In this document: one piece after another, positions 59,222-64,000 of the stretch
Numbering within the stretch: the first letter of the stretch is position 1
Layout: every line of letters begins with the position of its first letter
Origin: Seriola aureovittata
Lineage: Eukaryota; Chordata; Actinopteri; Carangiformes; Carangidae
NCBI RefSeq assembly: GCF_021018895.1
Contig: NC_079384.1
Coordinates: 14,275,140-14,339,139 of the forward strand
DNA length: 64,000 nucleotides
Direction of reading: 5' to 3'
Program-made: the position numbers and the translations under genes
The notes under the pieces: generated by a model
The model's database searches: none
What the model saw: only the letters and a program-made list of their open reading frames with translations
What the model was told of the DNA's origin: nothing

Positions 59222-59508
59222 TTTGTTTAAACACTGATGCGATGTTTTTTTCAGCCTCGTCGTTGCTGTGTGCTGCGCAGATACGTTGCAGTCTAGATCC
59301 AGTGGCAGGGAACAGCGTCCCCCTCCCCTAGTTTTTTTTTTTTAACCGACAGAGACCTGGCGACGTCAACAGCACCGGACTGTCTGCTCGGTCAGCTCCG
59401 GTAAAGGTGAGGTTACACGGTGAGCTCAGTGGGCCCCGGAGATGTTCTGGTCAGTGTCAGCTGGTGTCTGTCTTTTCAGAAGTGTTTTCCTTTCTGGGGT
59501 CGAGGCGG

Positions 59509-59517
59509 TTTTATAAA
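59509..59517 (-). promoter_or_regulatory. timp2 TATA box
   Basis: The minus-strand sequence CTTTATAAAACCGCC lies 288 bases upstream of the timp2 ATG, within GC-rich DNA (59220-59600). This implies a start near 59480 and a 5' UTR of about 260 bases. Confidence 0.6.
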
Positions 59518-59599
59518 GCTGCCCGCGCGACTCCTCCCCCAGGCGGTGACGGCTTGACCGGAAGAGGGCGCTGCGTCCTACGTCTGTAACAACCGGAGC

Positions 59600-60590
59600 T
59601 GGGCCGTTTCAGTCTGAGGGCCAAGAGGTCCCTGATACTGACGTCTGTTTTAGAACAAGTTCGCAAAAAATAAAATCAATTAAATCGACTAAAATACATG
59701 ATTAAATTATTATTTTTTTATTTTTATAAAGGTAACCAAACTGTAATATTTAAAGACGTTCCCTAAAGGTTCCTGTTACCTGGGTTGTTTATAAGAAACA
59801 CCTCCAAGTTATCACTGCAGGGTTACAGGCTACACATCTCAAGAAATGGTCCAAATAATGCCATTAAAGTTATCATTCATCTTTGCTGATGCTTCTGTAA
59901 TTTTACTAAAACTGAAAGCATGACTTTTATTTGTATTGGAGGATTGTTACTTTTACTTGAGATCAGATTTTCTTGTCATTTTCTTCAAATGTGGTTTTTC
60001 TTGTGTGGACTGTTGTAATATGAAGTATGAATTTTTACATAATGTCAAATCATTTTTAAAAGGTGAAGTAGATGTAGTGTGAATTCAATTGTTACATTTC
60101 TGCACATAAGTTACTTCCACCTGCATACTCTCCATCCATGAACATGACCTTCTCAGGATAAATTGATAACACACCTGTGTGTCCTTTACCTAAGTGTAAA
60201 TGTCCAATGCACATCTGGACATGCTGTACTTGTGTCTTCTCTGTGGATCAGTAGCTACAGTGTTTATTTGACTGGATATGTAGAGCTCTTCGGGTTATTG
60301 TTACAGTGTTAAAGCTGCATCAACATCCAGTATGGTCCCAACGTCCATGTGACTCACATAAGTCAAGTCACTGCAGATGCTGAGTTTGCCGTTTTCCCTT
60401 ATTCTGTCTGGGAGCTGCTGAAATTATGACTCAGTCTCTCCAAAGGTTTAATCAAAAACAACCTAAAATTAAACCTGACAACCTCTTCACCCTTGTTAAA
60501 TGTTGCCAAAACTTAATGTGCTTCATTTTATCACAAACAGAATTAAAGAAAACAACACTACAGACTTCTATATTCCAAATATTTGTGTGG
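59600..60590. other. intergenic interval between timp2 and sfxn2
   Basis: AT-rich with no recognised gene or repeat. Confidence 0.6.
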
Positions 60591-60591
60591 T

Positions 60592-61309
60592 TTTATTCCA
60601 GCTTAGTCAGAGTTTACATGATGAAATGATCCAAATGGCAAACCTCTGAGATAAATCATGCAAACAAGTCAAACATCTACCTTTGTTCTGGCAGAAGAGG
60701 GCAGTATCCTCCACCTTTAACCACACAACTACAACATCTGACTGTTTCTCTCACACCACACTGCATGACAATTTCAGACTTAATCTGTGCATAGAAGTAT
60801 TTATCTGGTTTCACAGTGAACCAATGAACCAACAAAAACACAGAAAATCCAGCAGCGTTGTTGCTCCTGCCACTATGTAGAAGGCACAGATTGTAAAGAG
60901 GCTTGGCAGACAGAAGCATTTTCCAACATTGAGACACTAAACAGGCAAAGAAAACAACTACAGAGGAGTCACACCATGAAAGACAAACTAACACAGAGAT
61001 CTAATCTGGCAAAGAAACATGCTGTTCCTGAGAGGAGATCATTTGGTTTCTCAACAGGAGTACACAATGCCCCTTTTATCCGTCACGTCTAACGTAAGAA
61101 AACATTTGACCCGAAAGAAAGAGAAGTAGAATCAGATAAAAAAGATCAAAAATCCCACTGATCGATAAGCACCATTTTGACGATAACGAAGCTAATAAGT
61201 ATTTCATCATGACTAACAATTCAATTCAAAAACACGACAAAGGACACAAACACACATGTATGTGCTCTTGTGTGTGTCGACTAGGTCACAGTAATCATCG
61301 CTCTCATGC
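60592..61309 (-). other. putative sfxn2 3' UTR
   Basis: A minus-strand AATAAA at 60592-60597 lies about 0.7 kb past the stop. The end is inferred. Confidence 0.4.
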
Positions 61310-61409
61310 TCAGAGGCCTTTGTTGAAGTAAACTTGTTGTACGCTGTCTCCATATTGAGACACGATGGAGTTTCTCAGCTCCGGCTCCAGCTTCGACACG
61401 GCCATAGAG
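61310..61409 (-). CDS. sfxn2: sfxn2 last exon
   Basis: Encodes [20 protein letters not shown] then [15 protein letters not shown] at 61310-61312. The acceptor is TCTCTAACAG. Confidence 0.92.
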
Positions 61410-63613
61410 CTGTTAGAGAAAGATTGTGAGGAAGGGGAAAATGGAGAGGGGGAGAGCGGGAGTGGGGGAGAGGGGGAGTGGGGGCACGGTCAGAATTAGT
61501 TAGATTAAACAAACTAATGCTGGTTTGTTTGCTTACGCAGAATGTTTCAGACTAAACAAACTGTCCTTATCATTACTAATGAGTTGGAGAGGACATGAGT
61601 TTCTCAGACTACATCCATTAGTAGAATTAGGAAACACGGTACAATCTCCTCAACCCCCTCAAAAACATTTTTAGGTTTACAAACCAAATTACTGCACCCC
61701 ATCAGCTCGTGTTCCAAAATCCAAATTTTAAATATAAGATACTATACATTACTACAAGATACTATATAATCACTTGAATGGGAAAGTGGTCCCAGACTTT
61801 TGGACGCCATTGTATTTTAAACTAATTTACAAATTGACTCTTATTCGACCGGACAATAATCTAATCTTCTTCTTCCCAAACATCTCAGATGACACAAAGT
61901 TAAATTCCAAAATGCAAATATCAGAAATGAGCTAAATCTTTTCGCCTTTAAACCTCGGTTCAGTCAGACGACACAAAGTTGTTTGTAAAGCACTTTTCAA
62001 CAACAAGGCAATTGAAAGTGCTTTATATAAAGCCATAAAGGCATTAAGATGATATAAAAAAAAAAGAAACACAAGACAATAAAGACAGACACAAATGATT
62101 AAAACAAAGTAAAATATAAGATAAAAATAACCTAAAATAGAATAAAACAGATTAAATAGTAGAATTTAAAAAAAATCACAGATAACTTGTGCGACTCAAA
62201 CTTATATGTGAAAAAGTAGCCAGGCTATTGAAAACCAGTGTGACTTAAATGCACCATTAAGTTTATAAGCTACATGTGTGAGCAGGTTAAAGTACAGAAA
62301 CAGGTTCATTACCATCTCTGAGGAAACAGGGAGCAGGCAGCCGGCACCATGAAGATCAGACTTCAAAAAGAAACAAAAAACAAAACAAAACCATAGAACA
62401 AAGTTAGGTTTTTTTTCTACCTTTAAATGCTGTGAAGACATTAAAATTCCTGTGAACGCTGTGACCCTTTTTACTTACAACACGCCAACCATCATCACTT
62501 GAATTGGTCCGTGGAGAAAAGTGATTCTCTGTGAAGAGACAGAAAAAGACTTAATAACAGATGCACATATTCATGTTGAGGATCTGAGCAGTGAAGACAA
62601 AGGTCTGACCTGCATGAACTTGTACTTCTCCAGCCTCTGCATGATGATGGGGAGGACAACTGACAGAGGAGAGGAGAAACGTTAAGAGAGGAAAAGGATA
62701 ACTTGAAGAATTCAATAAAATATTCATCAAATGAAAATTCTCTGCGTACTCATTCCTGGTGCGGCCATGGTGATCCGAGAGATGACCACCTGTGTGATGC
62801 CTTTTACTGCTGCTTTCTGTAGGAGGAGATAAACAAGGACTTTGTGAAGAAAAAAACGCTTGTGCATTTATTTTAAATACATAAAAAACAAAGAGTGCTG
62901 ACCGTAGAGTGACCCAGTTTGTTCCCGTTTTCATCTGTGACAGCGATGCCGTTCAGAATTTCCCTGAGAAACAGAGAGAAAATGATACTGAACAGAAAAT
63001 CGAAGGAAAACTGAAAACAAAACTTTGCGGTGTCATTACAGTCTCAGTATTCCCTATGACTAATACATTGACTTTGACGAGTGCCCCTTTAGTCTCACAC
63101 ACAGGAGGATACACTGTATATAAAAAAAGGTACATGCATGTATACTTATATGTACATGATCGAGTGACTAACGTTGCCAAGCCGCTTGAGTGGCTAAAAA
63201 AAGAAAAAGCCTATATTTACATTTAACTTTATTTTATTTTTGGAGACGTTATATACAGATTTGGCCTCCACACACACCCAATTACAGCCCTAAAAAAAAA
63301 CCAAAAAAAAAACCACCTACTCAGTGGAGACTCGTGTCTCACCACTATTTCAAGCCCAGTCATCCTCATGAACACCTCGTTTCATCATCTAACACAGGAA
63401 ATGCTCAGGACGGCTGCTCTGAGAGACTCACTTTGATTTCACTAAGGAAATCTGCACCATCCAACGTACAGTGATCCCTGCCTGCACATATACATATTTT
63501 TTAGGAGTTCAAAGAGGAAAGACTCACTGTTGCCTCATCATAGGAATGTTAACGCAGTTGGCTGCTGCCACCGCTGCAAACGGGACCCAGCGAGCCACAA
63601 GGGGAGGAGCTTT
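61310..63613 (-). CDS. sfxn2: sfxn2, sideroflexin-2, mitochondrial inner-membrane carrier (3' part, seven exons)
   Basis: Coding exons: 63528-63613, 62903-62963, 62750-62816, 62610-62659, 62479-62528, 62313-62360 and 61310-61409. Together they make 462 bases, or the last 153 residues plus stop, with every phase consistent. Human SFXN2 has 322 aa, so the N-terminal half, with the sideroflexin HPDT-type motif, lies beyond the right edge. [20 protein letters not shown] then [10 protein letters not shown] is near-identical to human SFXN2 and differs from SFXN1 (RFVPF...INIPLMRQ). [17 protein letters not shown] and the family-invariant end VYFNKGL follow. Sideroflexins are multi-pass inner-membrane proteins. 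Relatives transport serine into mitochondria, and SFXN2 has been linked to iron handling. The segment covers roughly the last three membrane spans. It is tail-to-head with timp2 on the same strand, with no sign of co-regulation. Confidence 0.88.
61410..62312 (-). other. sfxn2 intron
   Basis: Contains a purine/G-rich tract at 61430-61487. At 61975-62160 a stretch with 'aaagtgctttatataaagcc' followed by A-rich 'ataaaacagattaaat' sequence resembles a fish retroelement tail. Confidence 0.6.
62313..62360 (-). CDS. sfxn2: sfxn2 exon (48 bases)
   Basis: Encodes [15 protein letters not shown] with split Phe and Cys codons at its ends. The acceptor is TTTTTGAAG and the donor AGATG|GTAATG. Confidence 0.88.
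62479..62528 (-). CDS. sfxn2: sfxn2 exon
   Basis: Encodes [16 protein letters not shown] plus two bases. The acceptor is CTTCACAG and the donor GTGTT|GTAAGT. Confidence 0.9.
62610..62659 (-). CDS. sfxn2: sfxn2 exon
   Basis: Encodes [16 protein letters not shown]. The acceptor is CCTCTGTCAG and the donor CAG|GTCAGA. Confidence 0.9.
62750..62816 (-). CDS. sfxn2: sfxn2 exon
   Basis: Encodes [20 protein letters not shown] then GM plus one base of Ile. The acceptor is CTCCTACAG and the donor ATGA|GTACGC. Confidence 0.92.
62903..62963 (-). CDS. sfxn2: sfxn2 exon
   Basis: Encodes [20 protein letters not shown]. The acceptor is GTTTCTCAG and the donor ACG|GTCAGC. Confidence 0.92.
62964..63527 (-). 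other. sfxn2 intron
   Basis: Nothing recognised apart from A-rich runs near 63290-63315. Confidence 0.6.
63528..63613 (-). CDS. sfxn2: sfxn2 exon, first in window on this strand
   Basis: Encodes [20 protein letters not shown] then VNIPMMRQ plus two bases of Gln. The acceptor is CTCCTGCAG and the donor CAACA|GTGAGT. Confidence 0.94.
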
Positions 63614-64000
63614 CTGCAGGAGAAAGTGGAGACGGAAAACAGAAACATAAGGCAGGTGTAAACAACACAATCCCTGATCCAAATATGGACGAAACGACAG
63701 ACCAGCATTGAAAACATCCCAAAGAAATATTTTTTTTGCACCAGACATTTGGATTTTATCGTAGGGGGAAGCACAGGTGTAAATAATAAGAGTTTAGATG
63801 GGTTATGATCCGATTCATCAGATTATATTATGTATATTCTCTAAATTTACAAGTATGTTGTAGCCCCTCTTATCTATATCTGCTGAGGAAGACCATAAGA
63901 TGCAGGCAAAAGCTCCAGAAAAGAGGAAGTAAGTGGATCCTGAGGTCAGACTGTTTTTAAAGGTGAAGAATGAATTTTCCAGCTCAACATCAGTTGATTT
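63614..64000 (-). other. sfxn2 intron running off the window
   Basis: No further sideroflexin exon was found before the window ends. Confidence 0.6.

Noticed and set aside
58839..59237. 132-codon plus-strand open frame with a poly-Gln run
   Set aside because: It is antisense to timp2 exon 1, and the Gln run is the (AAC)8 repeat.

Overview
This window is nuclear DNA of a ray-finned fish, most probably a percomorph teleost. The evidence is spliced vertebrate genes with GT-AG introns, many long (CA)n microsatellites, and dispersed repeats that I recognise from percomorph genomes. It holds four protein-coding genes in the order pgs1 (+, 3' part only), cyth1 (-, complete), timp2 (-, complete) and sfxn2 (-, 3' part only). 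All exon boundaries below were placed by hand from splice sites, reading phase and similarity to remembered vertebrate proteins. In every gene the phases close without conflict.

Region by region: 271-7676 carries the last seven pgs1 coding exons (mitochondrial phosphatidylglycerophosphate synthase). 7677-16545 is a gene-poor interval with the pgs1 and cyth1 3' ends, repeats, and one isolated coding-like segment near 13.1 kb. 16546-37272 is cyth1 (cytohesin-1, an Arf guanine-nucleotide exchange factor). It has two alternative in-phase first exons and a three-base microexon that toggles the PH domain between two and three glycines. Its introns hold two tRNA-derived SINEs, two or three palindromic elements, a Tc1/mariner remnant and a (CA)68 tract. 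37273-45700 is intergenic and repeat-bearing. 45700-59221 is timp2 (220 aa, all 12 cysteines), with a 7.3-kb first intron and a TATA box upstream. 61310-63613 holds the last seven coding exons of a sideroflexin, best matched to sfxn2. The gene continues past the right edge.

The genes do not form a pathway. The pgs1-cyth1-timp2 order and orientation match human 17q25.3, but DNAH17 and USP36, which lie among these genes in human, were not found. sfxn2, whose human copy is on chromosome 10, follows timp2. pgs1 and sfxn2 are both mitochondrial inner-membrane genes, but nothing in the sequence links their expression. I found no evidence for a new multi-gene system. The most interesting items are the cyth1 microexon, its paired first exons, the nested transposon insertions, and two unidentified coding-like segments.
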